A stretch of DNA of 64,000 bases from contig NZ_JACVEG010000001.1 of assembly GCF_014596725.1 (NCBI RefSeq), forward strand, positions 868,001 to 932,000, read 5' to 3'. Positions 36,174 through 45,285 of this stretch are shown here, one piece after another. Below the pieces are notes generated by a model. The model was not told where the DNA came from and ran no database searches. It saw only the letters and a program-made list of their open reading frames with translations. The translations under genes and the position numbers were made by a program. This DNA comes from Vibrio sp. Y2-5. Lineage in GTDB: Bacteria; Pseudomonadota; Gammaproteobacteria; Enterobacterales; Vibrionaceae. Each line of letters begins with the position of its first letter. The stretch's first letter is position 1.

Positions 36174-36187
36174 TTGATTTAGATCAA
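36174..36187. promoter_or_regulatory. FNR-type box nearer lysR-fdhD
   Basis: TTGATTTAGATCAA, the exact reverse complement of the other box, lies 80 bases upstream of the lysR ATG. Confidence 0.65.
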
Positions 36188-36266
36188 TTATTGCTGCGTT
36201 TTTTCCTATTCGTCATTTCCTGAAAAAACGCTCTTTTCACATACGGTTTAGGTCTTGTAATCGACA

Positions 36267-37184
36267 ATGGATATCAAACAACTTAAGTACTTAATCGCCT
36301 TAGATCAGACCAAGCATTTTGGTCAGGCGGCGGCATTGTGTCATATCACGCAGCCAACATTGTCGATGAGGATTAGACGTTTAGAAGAAGAGCTCGAGCT
36401 TGAACTCATCAAAAGAAGCCAACGATTTGAAGGGTTTACCGAAGCGGGTGACCGGATTCTTGCTTGGGCAAAAACGGTATTAGCTGCTCACGATGGGCTA
36501 CAAGCTGAAGCGGCTAACTGTCGAGGACAGTTGGTTGGTTCATTGAGATTGGGCATGGTTCCTTTGGCAAGCCAGAATCCAATGCAGCTCATTAAACCAC
36601 TGTCAGAACTCTATCCAGAGTTACGTTTTCAGATAATGTCTATGGCTTCTGAGCAGATCATAGATAAGCTCAATCGTAATCAGCTTGATTTGGGCATGTG
36701 TTATATCGATCAGGTAAATACGAGCTATTTTGACGTGGTGGAAATGAGCTCTACAGATTTAGGCGTGCTTTACGATCATCGTTATTTTGACTTTGCTGAA
36801 GACATTGTTATGTGGGAGTCCTTAAGCAGCATTCCGTTAGGCTTGTTATCAAAAGGCATGCACTACCGCCATTCCATTGATTTGAGCTTCGGTAGCAAAG
36901 GGCTTGTGCCACAAACGGTGATTGAAAGTAATTCTACTTTTCACCTCATCCAAGCCGTCACCAGCGGGCTTTGCTGTGCAATCATGCCGCTGAATTCAGG
37001 GTTAGCAGAACTCAACGAACAGCTACGTATCGTCCCGATTGAGAAAGCGGTGGTGCATTCACCTCTGGTTTTACTCAAACGTAAACAAGAGCCCTCATCG
37101 GCACTTGTTGATCAGTGCTTTGCTGAAGCGAAGAGTCTGTTTGCTAAGCCTAAGCCATGCATTCAAGCTGTGGAGGTGATTTGA
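36267..37184 (+). CDS. LysR-family transcriptional regulator
   Basis: This regulator of 305 residues has an N-terminal HTH (MDIKQLKYLIALDQTKHFGQAAALCHITQPTLS..., residues 1-60) and a LysR substrate domain. Its stop shares one base with the fdhD start, so the two are translationally coupled. It lies divergent from the molybdoenzyme gene and probably regulates it. The effector is unknown. Confidence 0.9.
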   Translation: MDIKQLKYLIALDQTKHFGQAAALCHITQPTLSMRIRRLEEELELELIKRSQRFEGFTEAGDRILAWAKTVLAAHDGLQAEAANCRGQLVGSLRLGMVPLASQNPMQLIKPLSELYPELRFQIMSMASEQIIDKLNRNQLDLGMCYIDQVNTSYFDVVEMSSTDLGVLYDHRYFDFAEDIVMWESLSSIPLGLLSKGMHYRHSIDLSFGSKGLVPQTVIESNSTFHLIQAVTSGLCCAIMPLNSGLAELNEQLRIVPIEKAVVHSPLVLLKRKQEPSSALVDQCFAEAKSLFAKPKPCIQAVEVI

Positions 37185-38020
37185 TGTCCTGTACCATAGA
37201 TAGCCAAAATTACAGTGAACTGCATGATTTTAACCAAGCCCCAGCTGCACCGATCGCGCATTACTACCGTGAGTTAACGGGTGAAAGTGAAGTTCTGGAT
37301 GCTCCGTTAGCCAGTGAATCGGCTTTGGCAATCAGTTACAACGGCATCAATCAAGCGGTGATGATGGTCACCCCCGGTCATCTTGAAGATTTCGTTCGCG
37401 GCTTTAGTCTTAGTTCAGGTATTGTGAGTAGTTTTAGCGAAATTAGAGATATCGAAATTGGCGGGCAGGGCGATTCTCACTTCGCAGAAGTGGAAATCAG
37501 TAACCGCGCTTTTTGGGATCTGAAGAATCAACGCCGTCATATGGCCGGCACTACTGGTTGTGGTATCTGTGGTGTAGCCGCTCTTGAACAGGCTCTTCCT
37601 GATTTATGCCCGCTAGATTCATCGTCACCACCTAATCCGCTAGTCTTTGAAGGGTTGAGAGAGAGAATATCTCAGCATCAGAAAGCGGCAAAAATTTCCG
37701 GAGCACTGCACGCCGCGTTATTTGCCAATACGAAAGGGGAGATTGTGCTCTGCCGCGAGGACATTGGTCGTCACAATGCGCTAGATAAACTGATTGGTGC
37801 AATGGCATCAGAGCAGTTAAACACCAAAAATGGTTTTGCAATAGTGACCAGTCGTTGCAGCCTAGAGCTTATCCATAAAGCCGTAAGAGCAAAGCTTTCA
37901 ACGCTGGTGTGTTTATCTGCCCCAACCGCATTAACAGTCGAATGGGCAAGAAGAAATAATCTTAACCTGATTCATCTGCCTCATTCTGGCTCGCCGAGGC
38001 TATATAGCCCTGCGCCATAG
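37184..38020 (+). CDS. fdhD: Formate dehydrogenase sulfurtransferase FdhD
   Basis: FdhD carries sulfur from IscS to the molybdenum cofactor of formate dehydrogenases before insertion. The 278 residues contain the cysteine loop C126-GI-C129 in TTGCGICG, and the family segments EDIGRHNALDKLIG and TSRCSLELIHKA. The ATG at 37184 has GGAGGTGAT upstream, overlapping the end of lysR; an ATG at 37157 lies inside lysR and is not needed. Pairing with the YdeP-like gene suggests that this enzyme needs sulfurated cofactor. Confidence 0.93.
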   Translation: MSCTIDSQNYSELHDFNQAPAAPIAHYYRELTGESEVLDAPLASESALAISYNGINQAVMMVTPGHLEDFVRGFSLSSGIVSSFSEIRDIEIGGQGDSHFAEVEISNRAFWDLKNQRRHMAGTTGCGICGVAALEQALPDLCPLDSSSPPNPLVFEGLRERISQHQKAAKISGALHAALFANTKGEIVLCREDIGRHNALDKLIGAMASEQLNTKNGFAIVTSRCSLELIHKAVRAKLSTLVCLSAPTALTVEWARRNNLNLIHLPHSGSPRLYSPAP

Positions 38021-38061
38021 CTTCAATCTTTGATTGTTTATGTACATGTTTTAAAAACAAA

Positions 38062-38089
38062 AAAGCCTGACGATAATTCATCAGGCTTT
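38062..38089. terminator. Bidirectional terminator
   Basis: AAAGCCTGA/TCAGGCTTT stem with a 10-base loop between fdhD and convergent sdaA. Confidence 0.85.
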
Positions 38090-38114
38090 CATTAATGAGA
38101 TCAGAAGCTAACGA

Positions 38115-39476
38115 TTAGCAGATCACTTTAACCGCTAAACCACCTTGTGATGTTTCACGGTATTTTGCGTTCATGTCTTTACCGGTTTCCAGCATGGTTT
38201 CAATCACTTTATCTAGAGAAACACGTGGTGCTGAAGAACGGCGCATCGCCATACGGGTAGAGTTGATCGCTTTGACAGCAGCAATACCATTACGTTCGAT
38301 ACATGGTACCTGTACTTGTCCCGCTACTGGGTCACACGTCAGACCTAAGTTGTGTTCCATGGCAATTTCAGCCGCCATACACACTTGTTCAGGGCTTCCA
38401 CCTAACAGTGCAGCAAGACCGCCAGCCGCCATTGAACAAGCTACACCTACTTCGCCTTGGCAACCTACTTCCGCGCCAGAGATAGAAGCGTTTTGCTTGT
38501 ACAAACCACCGATAGCACCAGAAGCTGCGAAGTAACGCGTATAATCTTTTTCCGTTACCGTCTGGATGAACTTGTCATAGTATGCAAGTACCGCAGGGAT
38601 GATGCCACACGCGCCATTAGTCGGTGCTGTAACCACACGGCCACCCGCTGCGTTTTCTTCATTCACAGCGAAAGCGTACATGTTTACCCAGTCAACAACC
38701 GCCATAGGGTCATTCGTGATTTTTTCAGAAGTCAAAAGCTGCTGACGTAGCGCAGCAGAGCGGCGAGGTACACGTAGCGGACCTGGAAGAATACCTTCAG
38801 TACCCATACCACGTTCCATACACTCTTGCATGGTGCGCCAGATATTTGCGAAGTACTCTTTTACTTCAACATCACTATGAAGGGCTTTTTCGTTCTCCAT
38901 TACTAGTGTGCTGATAGAAAGTCCACTCTCTTTACACTGGTTAACTAGCTCTTCTGCTGTGTTAAACGGGTAAGGAACGGATACCTCTGTTTTTGCTTTC
39001 TGACCGAAATGCTCTTCATCAACAATAAAACCGCCACCGATAGAGTAGTAGGTTTTGCTGTAAACAACGTCGTCATTGTTCCACGCGTGAATGGACATGC
39101 CGTTTTCGTGCAGAGACAAGAAGCTCTTATGGAACACCATGCCATATTCACGTGGAAAAGCGACGGTATGATTGTGCGTACCAACAGGAAGACGTTCAGT
39201 CTTCTGAACGCTTTCAATAAAACCTGGAATACTATCGATATCAACATGCTCAGGAGTGTTACCTGCTAAGCCCATGATGATAGCAACATCTGTATGGTGA
39301 CCTTTCCCTGTCAGCGATAATGATCCATAAACGTCAACGGTAATTTTGGTGATGTCCTGCAGCTTATCCATTGCGATTAAGTCATCAACAAATTGTTTAC
39401 CGGCTTTCATTGGTCCAACTGTATGTGAGCTCGAAGGACCGATGCCAATTTTATAGATATCAAACACACTAATCAT
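38115..39476 (-). CDS. sdaA: L-serine ammonia-lyase (deaminase)
   Basis: This iron-sulfur enzyme converts L-serine to pyruvate and ammonia. The 453 residues form a fused single-chain type II form. The N-terminal SSSHTVGPM region is followed by the [4Fe-4S] cysteines in [24 protein letters not shown] and [20 protein letters not shown] precedes the ATG. It lies downstream of the serine permease gene on the same strand, so uptake and breakdown are linked. A hairpin lies between them. Confidence 0.95.
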   Translation of the reverse strand: MISVFDIYKIGIGPSSSHTVGPMKAGKQFVDDLIAMDKLQDITKITVDVYGSLSLTGKGHHTDVAIIMGLAGNTPEHVDIDSIPGFIESVQKTERLPVGTHNHTVAFPREYGMVFHKSFLSLHENGMSIHAWNNDDVVYSKTYYSIGGGFIVDEEHFGQKAKTEVSVPYPFNTAEELVNQCKESGLSISTLVMENEKALHSDVEVKEYFANIWRTMQECMERGMGTEGILPGPLRVPRRSAALRQQLLTSEKITNDPMAVVDWVNMYAFAVNEENAAGGRVVTAPTNGACGIIPAVLAYYDKFIQTVTEKDYTRYFAASGAIGGLYKQNASISGAEVGCQGEVGVACSMAAGGLAALLGGSPEQVCMAAEIAMEHNLGLTCDPVAGQVQVPCIERNGIAAVKAINSTRMAMRRSSAPRVSLDKVIETMLETGKDMNAKYRETSQGGLAVKVIC

Positions 39477-39492
39477 AGCGATTACCTCAAAC

Positions 39493-39516
39493 TAAGCCTC
39501 CTATATAAAGGAGGCT
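39493..39516 (-). terminator. Intercistronic hairpin between sdaC and sdaA
   Basis: AAGCCTCC-TATATAAA-GGAGGCTT is a perfect 8-bp stem. On the minus strand it is not followed by a strong T run, so it may be a leaky terminator or an RNA stabiliser that sets the sdaC:sdaA ratio. Confidence 0.5.
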
Positions 39517-39563
39517 TATTACTATTATATTTTTAGTTTAATCGGACTTTACAAAGTTTGGGA

Positions 39564-40817
39564 CTAAAACGCGCCGTAGATTACAGAACTAATCGCTGCA
39601 AGACCACAAATAACTGTGAAAATTTGTACCGGAGCTGAAGTCTTGTACTTCGCCATCGCAGGAACTTTATGCATTGCGAATACAGGCATTAAGAATAGGA
39701 TAGCAGCAATCATTGGTGCACCCATTGTTTCAATCATGCCTAGGATGCTTGGGTTAACAATTGCAACGATCCAAGTAGTAAGAACGATGAACAATAGAGA
39801 CGTTTTTTCAATCTTGCTTACTGGTGATTGTGAGCGAGATTTGATTAGACCAACCAGACCTTCGTGAGCGCCAAGGAAGTGACCGAAGTAGCTAGATGTA
39901 ATAGCAGCGAAAGCAACCAGTGGGCCCATGTAAGAGATCAGTGGAGATTCATGAATGTTAGCGAGGTAAGACAAAACAGAAATATTTTGAGCTTTTGCTT
40001 CTGCTAGTTGCTCTGGAGATAGAGAAAGAACAACAGAGAATACAAAGAACATAACAAAACCCATCAGCATCATAGCAGCGCCGCCAGTGATTGAGTCTGT
40101 TTTCTGAACTGCGTCTTCACCGTATTTCATACGCTGTTCTTTAGAGAACTGAGAAATGATAGGGCTGTGGTTGAATGAGAACACAATAATTGGGATAGCT
40201 AGCCAAATGATTGAAGGCATTGAAGACCAATCAGGTGCCACTTCTACCATTGAGCTGTTCCACTCAGGGATAAGATAGAAAGACAAAGCCAGCAGAATGG
40301 CTACAAGTGGGTATACCATCGCTGAAGTCGCTTTCAGCATCAGTTCTTTACCAAACAAAACACCTGCAGTCATTGCAGCGATCAATAGGCCAGACAATAA
40401 CCAGCGAGGAATGGATTCCATACCTATTTGGTTTACTAGGAATGAATCAACCGTATTAGTAATACCAACGCCGTAAATAAGAACGATAGGGTAAATAGCG
40501 AAGAAGTAAGCGAAAGTAATAAGGTTTGCGCCAGTTTTACCGAAATGTTCTTCTACTGTGTCAGTGATGTCTGCTTCAGGGTTTTTCGCTGAAAGAACAA
40601 AGCGAGCCAAACTTTTGTGAGCAAACCATGTCATTGGGGCTGCGATCAATGCCAAAATAACTAATGGCCAAAAACCACCCGCACCCGCTTTAATCGGAAG
40701 AAATAGTACACCTGCACCTACAGCTGTACCAAAAAGTGAGAGAGTCCATGCAAAATCTTGATAAGTCCATTTATTAGAAGATTGTTCTGATTTTTCGATA
40801 GCAATCGATGTGTTCAT
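39564..40817 (-). CDS. sdaC: Serine/threonine permease, HAAAP family (SdaC)
   Basis: This proton-coupled amino-acid carrier of 417 residues has about 11 TM helices. The N-terminal FGTAVGAGVLFLPIKAGAGG motif is typical of SdaC/TdcC. The downstream sdaA makes serine the likely substrate. A CRP-type site lies upstream at 40888. Confidence 0.92.
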   Translation of the reverse strand: MNTSIAIEKSEQSSNKWTYQDFAWTLSLFGTAVGAGVLFLPIKAGAGGFWPLVILALIAAPMTWFAHKSLARFVLSAKNPEADITDTVEEHFGKTGANLITFAYFFAIYPIVLIYGVGITNTVDSFLVNQIGMESIPRWLLSGLLIAAMTAGVLFGKELMLKATSAMVYPLVAILLALSFYLIPEWNSSMVEVAPDWSSMPSIIWLAIPIIVFSFNHSPIISQFSKEQRMKYGEDAVQKTDSITGGAAMMLMGFVMFFVFSVVLSLSPEQLAEAKAQNISVLSYLANIHESPLISYMGPLVAFAAITSSYFGHFLGAHEGLVGLIKSRSQSPVSKIEKTSLLFIVLTTWIVAIVNPSILGMIETMGAPMIAAILFLMPVFAMHKVPAMAKYKTSAPVQIFTVICGLAAISSVIYGAF

Positions 40818-40887
40818 TTTTTATATCTCAATTTTTTATGGGAAAATAATTTCGGGTGCAATTCTCTTTGTTTGAGTTGCAAAAAAA

Positions 40888-40903
40888 GTTGATATAAATC
40901 ACA
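40888..40903 (-). promoter_or_regulatory. Possible CRP site upstream of sdaC
   Basis: On the minus strand the sequence reads TGTGA-TTTATA-TCAAC, matching TGTGA-N6-TCACA fully in the first half and partly in the second. It is 70 bases upstream of the sdaC ATG. Catabolite control of serine use would make sense. Confidence 0.4.
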
Positions 40904-41082
40904 TCAAAGTACAGGTGACTAAGTTGTTTATTCAAAATAACATCTAGATCACGATTATCACGTGCTACATATGAATTATTTTGAGGGTTTTGATTAAAAT
41001 AACTAATGCGAGGTTGCCAGTATTGAAACTATCTATGATTGCGCTTAAGTCGTACGCATTATTTATGTTAATAATTCAGGAT

Positions 41083-41700
41083 TTATTTGTATGAGATATT
41101 GATGTGGCGTTGCAAAGCTTGGATGATTTGTGCCGTCATCCCCCAAATGAAGTGCCGCTGATAGGGGATGGCAAATATTCGGTGAGGCTGACTTTTAACC
41201 TGAAAAATACCCGAATAGAGTTTGTTTTTATCCAGTAGATGATCGGCGGGAACTTCAAATACCTCTTCAACTTCATTCGGATCGATTGCCGCCTGATAGT
41301 CTGGATTAATAAAAGCCATAATAGGTGTGACTGAGAACTTACTGATGGTCACAATTTCTGGTAACTGACCGAAAGTTTCGATGTCAGAAGCCGTAATACC
41401 AATTTCTTCTTCGGCTTCACGAATCGCTGTTCTGTACAGGGTTCTATCGCCTTCTTCGTATTTGCCACCCGGAAAGCTGATTTGACCAGGATGATGCTTG
41501 AGATGTTCTGCGCGTTTGGTCAAAACAATGTTCAACCCATGCTCTCTTTGTACAAATCCAATCAGTACCGATGCTTTGCGTAGTGAATCTCTTGGGATTT
41601 TGTCGTAGCGACGCGTTGATTCAATATGATAATCAACGGTTTGATGAAGTTGGAATCGTTGTATAAGTTCCGCTTTAGTGAGTGGTGATCTTGCTTTCAT
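41083..41700 (-). CDS. nudL: CoA pyrophosphatase NudL (NUDIX)
   Basis: This hydrolase of 205 residues has the NUDIX box GGKYEEGDRTLYRTAIREAE followed by EEIGI. The E. coli NudL/YeaB family cleaves CoA to 3',5'-ADP and phosphopantetheine. GGATCAGC precedes the ATG. pabB lies immediately upstream on the same strand and sdaA beyond, as in E. coli pabB-nudL-sdaA. Confidence 0.9.
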   Translation of the reverse strand: MKARSPLTKAELIQRFQLHQTVDYHIESTRRYDKIPRDSLRKASVLIGFVQREHGLNIVLTKRAEHLKHHPGQISFPGGKYEEGDRTLYRTAIREAEEEIGITASDIETFGQLPEIVTISKFSVTPIMAFINPDYQAAIDPNEVEEVFEVPADHLLDKNKLYSGIFQVKSQPHRIFAIPYQRHFIWGMTAQIIQALQRHINISYK

Positions 41701-41787
41701 GCTGATCCAATCGCTTTATTTCGATGTTTTTAGAAAAGACAACCAGACAAGTGTTCGTGTTAGGCAGAGACTTATCTGGTATTCCAC

Positions 41788-43170
41788 TTATCTTTCTAAT
41801 ATAGGCAAGATTCTACTCAGTTTGTCCAACGTTTCCTGAAATTCTGATTCACATTGGCTGTCAGCAACCACGCCACCGCCAGCCCAAGCATAGATTTTGT
41901 GATTGTGGGCAACAAGGGTGCGAATTGTAATGCTGGTGTCCATTTGCCCGTGGCGACTAATGTAACCAATAGAGCCACAATATGCGCTGCGACGGTGAGG
42001 TTCGAGTTCTTCAATGATTTCCATCGCACGCACTTTCGGAGCTCCTGTAATAGAACCGCCCGGAAAGCCTGCTTTTAGTAAATCACAAGCAGAATACTGG
42101 CTATCTAGCTTGGCACGAATGGTACTGACAAGATGGTGAACTGCAGGGAAGCTCTCAATATGAAACAGTTTAGGCACATGTACAGAGCCTGGCGCGGCCA
42201 CACGACCTATGTCATTACGCAGCAAATCCACAATCATCAGATTTTCGGCCTGATCCTTCTCTGCATTAACAAGTTCTGATGCGAAAGCATCATCTAATAC
42301 TTTATCTTGGCTTCTTGGGCGAGTGCCTTTTATCGGTTTGGTTTCGATGTCGTCTCCACGCAACTGTAAGAAACGCTCTGGCGAAACACTTAAAATTGCC
42401 CCTTCTTCAGTACGAATAAAGGCAGAGAAGGGCGCTTGGTTGTGGTTTTCTAATTTAAGATACGCTTGCCATTCAGAGCCTTGATAATGAGCTTCGAAAC
42501 GCTGTGCAAGGTTGATCTGATAACAGTCACCAGATTTTAAATACTCCTGAACCTGCGCAAACTTTTCAGCATAGCTTTCCGGGGTCATGTTCGATTGCCA
42601 AGCAGTTGTGAGTGAAAAGGCTTGTTTGGCTTTTGAGTCGTGGTTGTCGCCGCCTTGCATTTCCAGCCACTGTTGCGCCTGATCCAAGTTAATCCCAACC
42701 CATTGAGCCGTTTTGTTATGGTGATCGATCACAATCGCCCATTCATAAATACCCACAGCCATATCTGGCATGTTGATATCGTGTTTGGCAAGAGTAGGGA
42801 GTTTCTCGACTCTGCGGCCTAAATCATAGGAAAAATAGCCGACCGCGCCGCCGACAAATGGCAGGCTCTCACTATAACTTTGCTCAGGCAGATACTGATT
42901 TTGCAAAGTAGCAAGCAGTGCAAATGGGTCTTCTAAAGATGAAGTTACACCGGAGGGTTCAGTGATGATGGTTTCTTCATCGGTGGTTGTGAGTGTCGCT
43001 ATTGGGTTCGCAACCAAAATGTCGTAGCGGCTGTCGATATGTGTCTCAGAAGCAGAGCGTAACAGCATGGCCCAAGGGTGGTTTTCTACCTTTGAAAACA
43101 GTTGAGTTGCAATATCCGTATGATAGGTAAGTGCTTTTGACTGAATGCTTTTTTGTTCGTTTTTATTCAT
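41788..43170 (-). CDS. pabB: Aminodeoxychorismate synthase component I
   Basis: With PabA it converts chorismate and glutamine to 4-amino-4-deoxychorismate in folate synthesis. The 460 residues include the chorismate-binding core with IETKPIKGTRPRS, ENLMIVDLLRNDIGR and FPGGSITGAPKVRAMEII. The Lys in the PIKGTRPR motif distinguishes PabB from TrpE and is present. The ribosome site is weak, so the exact start is uncertain. Confidence 0.93.
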   Translation of the reverse strand: MNKNEQKSIQSKALTYHTDIATQLFSKVENHPWAMLLRSASETHIDSRYDILVANPIATLTTTDEETIITEPSGVTSSLEDPFALLATLQNQYLPEQSYSESLPFVGGAVGYFSYDLGRRVEKLPTLAKHDINMPDMAVGIYEWAIVIDHHNKTAQWVGINLDQAQQWLEMQGGDNHDSKAKQAFSLTTAWQSNMTPESYAEKFAQVQEYLKSGDCYQINLAQRFEAHYQGSEWQAYLKLENHNQAPFSAFIRTEEGAILSVSPERFLQLRGDDIETKPIKGTRPRSQDKVLDDAFASELVNAEKDQAENLMIVDLLRNDIGRVAAPGSVHVPKLFHIESFPAVHHLVSTIRAKLDSQYSACDLLKAGFPGGSITGAPKVRAMEIIEELEPHRRSAYCGSIGYISRHGQMDTSITIRTLVAHNHKIYAWAGGGVVADSQCESEFQETLDKLSRILPILER

Positions 43171-43347
43171 TTTAATAGATTGTCATTTTAGTAATTTGTG
43201 ACAAAGAGACCGTTCACCGAATGGCGCGTTGAGGAAAGCAAGAGTATCATAAAGCCACTTGATGGGCTCACCAATTCCATGCAATTTTCTGATTCAAAGG
43301 TAAGCTCTTTAAAGCTCAAGGAAGCATAACAATAAAAGAGGCAAGCA

Positions 43348-44865
43348 ATGACGGTAATTCGACAACAAGACGTAATCAGTAGTGTAGCTGATGCTCTACA
43401 ATACATTTCTTACTATCACCCGCTAGATTTTGTCAAAGCCCTAGAAGAAGCCTACAACAAAGAAGAAAGCCAAGCTGCGAAAGATGCTATCGCGCAAATC
43501 CTGATAAACTCTCGCATGTCGGCAGAAGGTCACCGTCCTATCTGTCAGGATACAGGTATTGTAACTTGCTTTGTTAACATTGGTATGGCTGTTCAGTGGG
43601 ACTCTACTGATATGACGGTTCAACAAATGGTGGACGAAGGCGTTCGTCAGGCATACACCAATCCCGACAACCCACTGCGTGCATCTGTTTTGATGGACCC
43701 GGCTGGTAAACGTATTAACACCAAAGACAATACGCCAGCGGTAGTACATATCAATATGGTTCCGGGTAATAAAGTTGAAATTCAAATCGCAGCTAAAGGC
43801 GGCGGTAGTGAAAACAAAACGAAAATGGTGATGTTAAACCCGTCTGACGATATTGCAGAATGGGTAGAAAAAACACTGCCAACTATGGGCGCTGGTTGGT
43901 GTCCTCCGGGTATGCTAGGCATTGGTATTGGAGGCACAGCTGAGAAAGCGGCTGTGTTGGCGAAAGAATCATTGATGGAACACATCGATATTCAAGAGCT
44001 GATTGCTCGTGGACCACAAAATGCGGAAGAAGAACTGCGTATTGATATCTTTAACCGTGTAAACAAATTAGGTATTGGTGCTCAAGGTCTTGGCGGTTTA
44101 ACCACTGTTGTTGACGTTAAAATCAAAACAGCACCAACACACGCAGCGTCTAAACCAGTGTGTTTGATTCCAAACTGTGCAGCAACGCGTCACGTACATT
44201 TCACTCTTGACGGTTCAGGTCCTGCGGAACTGACGCCACCGAAGCTGGAAGATTGGCCACAAATTACGTGGGAAGCAGGTTCGAATACTCGTCGAGTTAA
44301 CCTGGATACCGTGACGGCAGAAGATGTACAGTCTTGGAGAACGGGTGAAACAGTACTGCTTTCAGGCAAGATCCTAACAGGTCGAGATGCTGCGCATAAG
44401 CGTATTCAAACCATGCTACAAAATGGCGAGAAGCTACCTGAAGGTGTCGATCTAAAAGACAAGTTTATTTACTACGTAGGTCCTGTTGATGCTGTGGGTG
44501 ATGAAGCGGTTGGTCCTGCTGGTCCAACAACCTCAACGCGTATGGATAAATTTACTGACATGATGCTGGAAGAAGTGGGCATTATGGGCATGATTGGTAA
44601 AGCAGAGCGTGGCGCGGCAACGGTTGAATCGATTAAGAAACACAAAGCGGTTTATCTGATGGCAGTAGGTGGTGCAGCTTACCTTGTTGCTAAAGCGATT
44701 AAGAAAGCTCGTGTGGTTGCTTTTGAAGACTTAGGTATGGAAGCGATTTACGAGTTTGAAGTGGAAGATATGCCAGTGACCGTTGCAGTTGACTCTACAG
44801 GAGCAAATGCACACCAAACTGGTCCAGATACTTGGCGTGTGAAAATCGCTGAAGCGGCCAAGTAA
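43348..44865 (+). CDS. Class I fumarate hydratase
   Basis: This is an oxygen-sensitive [4Fe-4S] fumarase of 505 residues, interconverting fumarate and malate in the TCA cycle. The N-terminal alpha domain has GHRPICQDTGIVTCF. The C-terminal beta domain has the GPTTSTRMD region. It is somewhat shorter than E. coli FumA/FumB (548). Cysteines for the cluster are seen in CQDTG and in VCLIPNCAATRH. It is a single-gene unit with a terminator. Confidence 0.93.
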   Translation: MTVIRQQDVISSVADALQYISYYHPLDFVKALEEAYNKEESQAAKDAIAQILINSRMSAEGHRPICQDTGIVTCFVNIGMAVQWDSTDMTVQQMVDEGVRQAYTNPDNPLRASVLMDPAGKRINTKDNTPAVVHINMVPGNKVEIQIAAKGGGSENKTKMVMLNPSDDIAEWVEKTLPTMGAGWCPPGMLGIGIGGTAEKAAVLAKESLMEHIDIQELIARGPQNAEEELRIDIFNRVNKLGIGAQGLGGLTTVVDVKIKTAPTHAASKPVCLIPNCAATRHVHFTLDGSGPAELTPPKLEDWPQITWEAGSNTRRVNLDTVTAEDVQSWRTGETVLLSGKILTGRDAAHKRIQTMLQNGEKLPEGVDLKDKFIYYVGPVDAVGDEAVGPAGPTTSTRMDKFTDMMLEEVGIMGMIGKAERGAATVESIKKHKAVYLMAVGGAAYLVAKAIKKARVVAFEDLGMEAIYEFEVEDMPVTVAVDSTGANAHQTGPDTWRVKIAEAAK

Positions 44866-44900
44866 TTCTTAATAAAGATAATATTTACCAATAAATCACA

Positions 44901-44925
44901 AAAAGTGCGGCGAAAGCGGCACTTT
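44901..44925 (+). terminator. Fumarase terminator with GNRA-type loop
   Basis: AAAAGTGC pairs with GCACTTTT, and an inner GC-GAAA-GC tetraloop sits across a G-G mismatch. T residues follow. Confidence 0.8.
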
Positions 44926-44988
44926 TTGTCTATATAATGCTTTAATAATTATTGGCTTGTTAACTTATTGAAACGTCAGGAGAGCATG

Positions 44989-45174
44989 ATGCCTCGCTTT
45001 ATAAAAATTCTTCAAATCCTCATAGCCGTGGTTATCGGTGCATTTGTGGGCTACGACCTTATTCTTCATGGGATCAGCATCTTTGATGATAAGTACGTAA
45101 CGATTACTTGCGTACTGTTTGTTATGTTGGAAATCGCTCTGTTTGTTATTTACAAGCTGATTGAAGAAGATTAA
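44989..45174 (+). CDS. Small inner-membrane protein, two helices
   Basis: The 61-residue protein (MPRFIKILQILIAVVIG...) has two hydrophobic helices and ends in KLIEED. AGGAG (44978-44982) lies six bases before the ATG at 44989; an ATG at 44986 is also possible. It is flanked by terminators on both sides, so it is a single-gene unit. Function unknown. Confidence 0.7.
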   Translation: MPRFIKILQILIAVVIGAFVGYDLILHGISIFDDKYVTITCVLFVMLEIALFVIYKLIEED

Positions 45175-45193
45175 TCGTTTAAAAACGAATACT

Positions 45194-45225
45194 AAGCCTC
45201 TGATTTTATTCAGGGGCTTTTTTAT
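45194..45225 (+). terminator. Terminator after small membrane protein
   Basis: AAGCCTCTGA/TCAGGGGCTT stem (one G-U pair) is followed by T6. Confidence 0.82.
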
Positions 45226-45285
45226 TCATCTCGTATTAAGATTAACAACGTCATGATGCGCTAAAGATTTTCTGGGAGACTGTCA

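Larger units (their letters stand above)
35750..36266. other. Divergent control region, ydeP-like to lysR
   Basis: About 500 bases without a convincing gene. It holds two FNR-type boxes (35912-35925 and 36174-36187, the same 14-mer in opposite orientation). It also has a 10-bp inverted pair TATTGTGTCC (35930-35939) and GGACACAATA (36044-36053). A 63-codon frame at 36032-36223 has no ribosome site and covers one FNR box, so I do not call it. Confidence 0.6.

Noticed and set aside
36032..36223. 63-codon frame in the lysR divergent region
   Set aside because: No ribosome site. It overlaps an FNR-type box and the likely promoter of lysR.
43441..43785. 114-codon frame antisense to the fumarase gene
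   Set aside because: It lies wholly inside a conserved gene and has no start signal.
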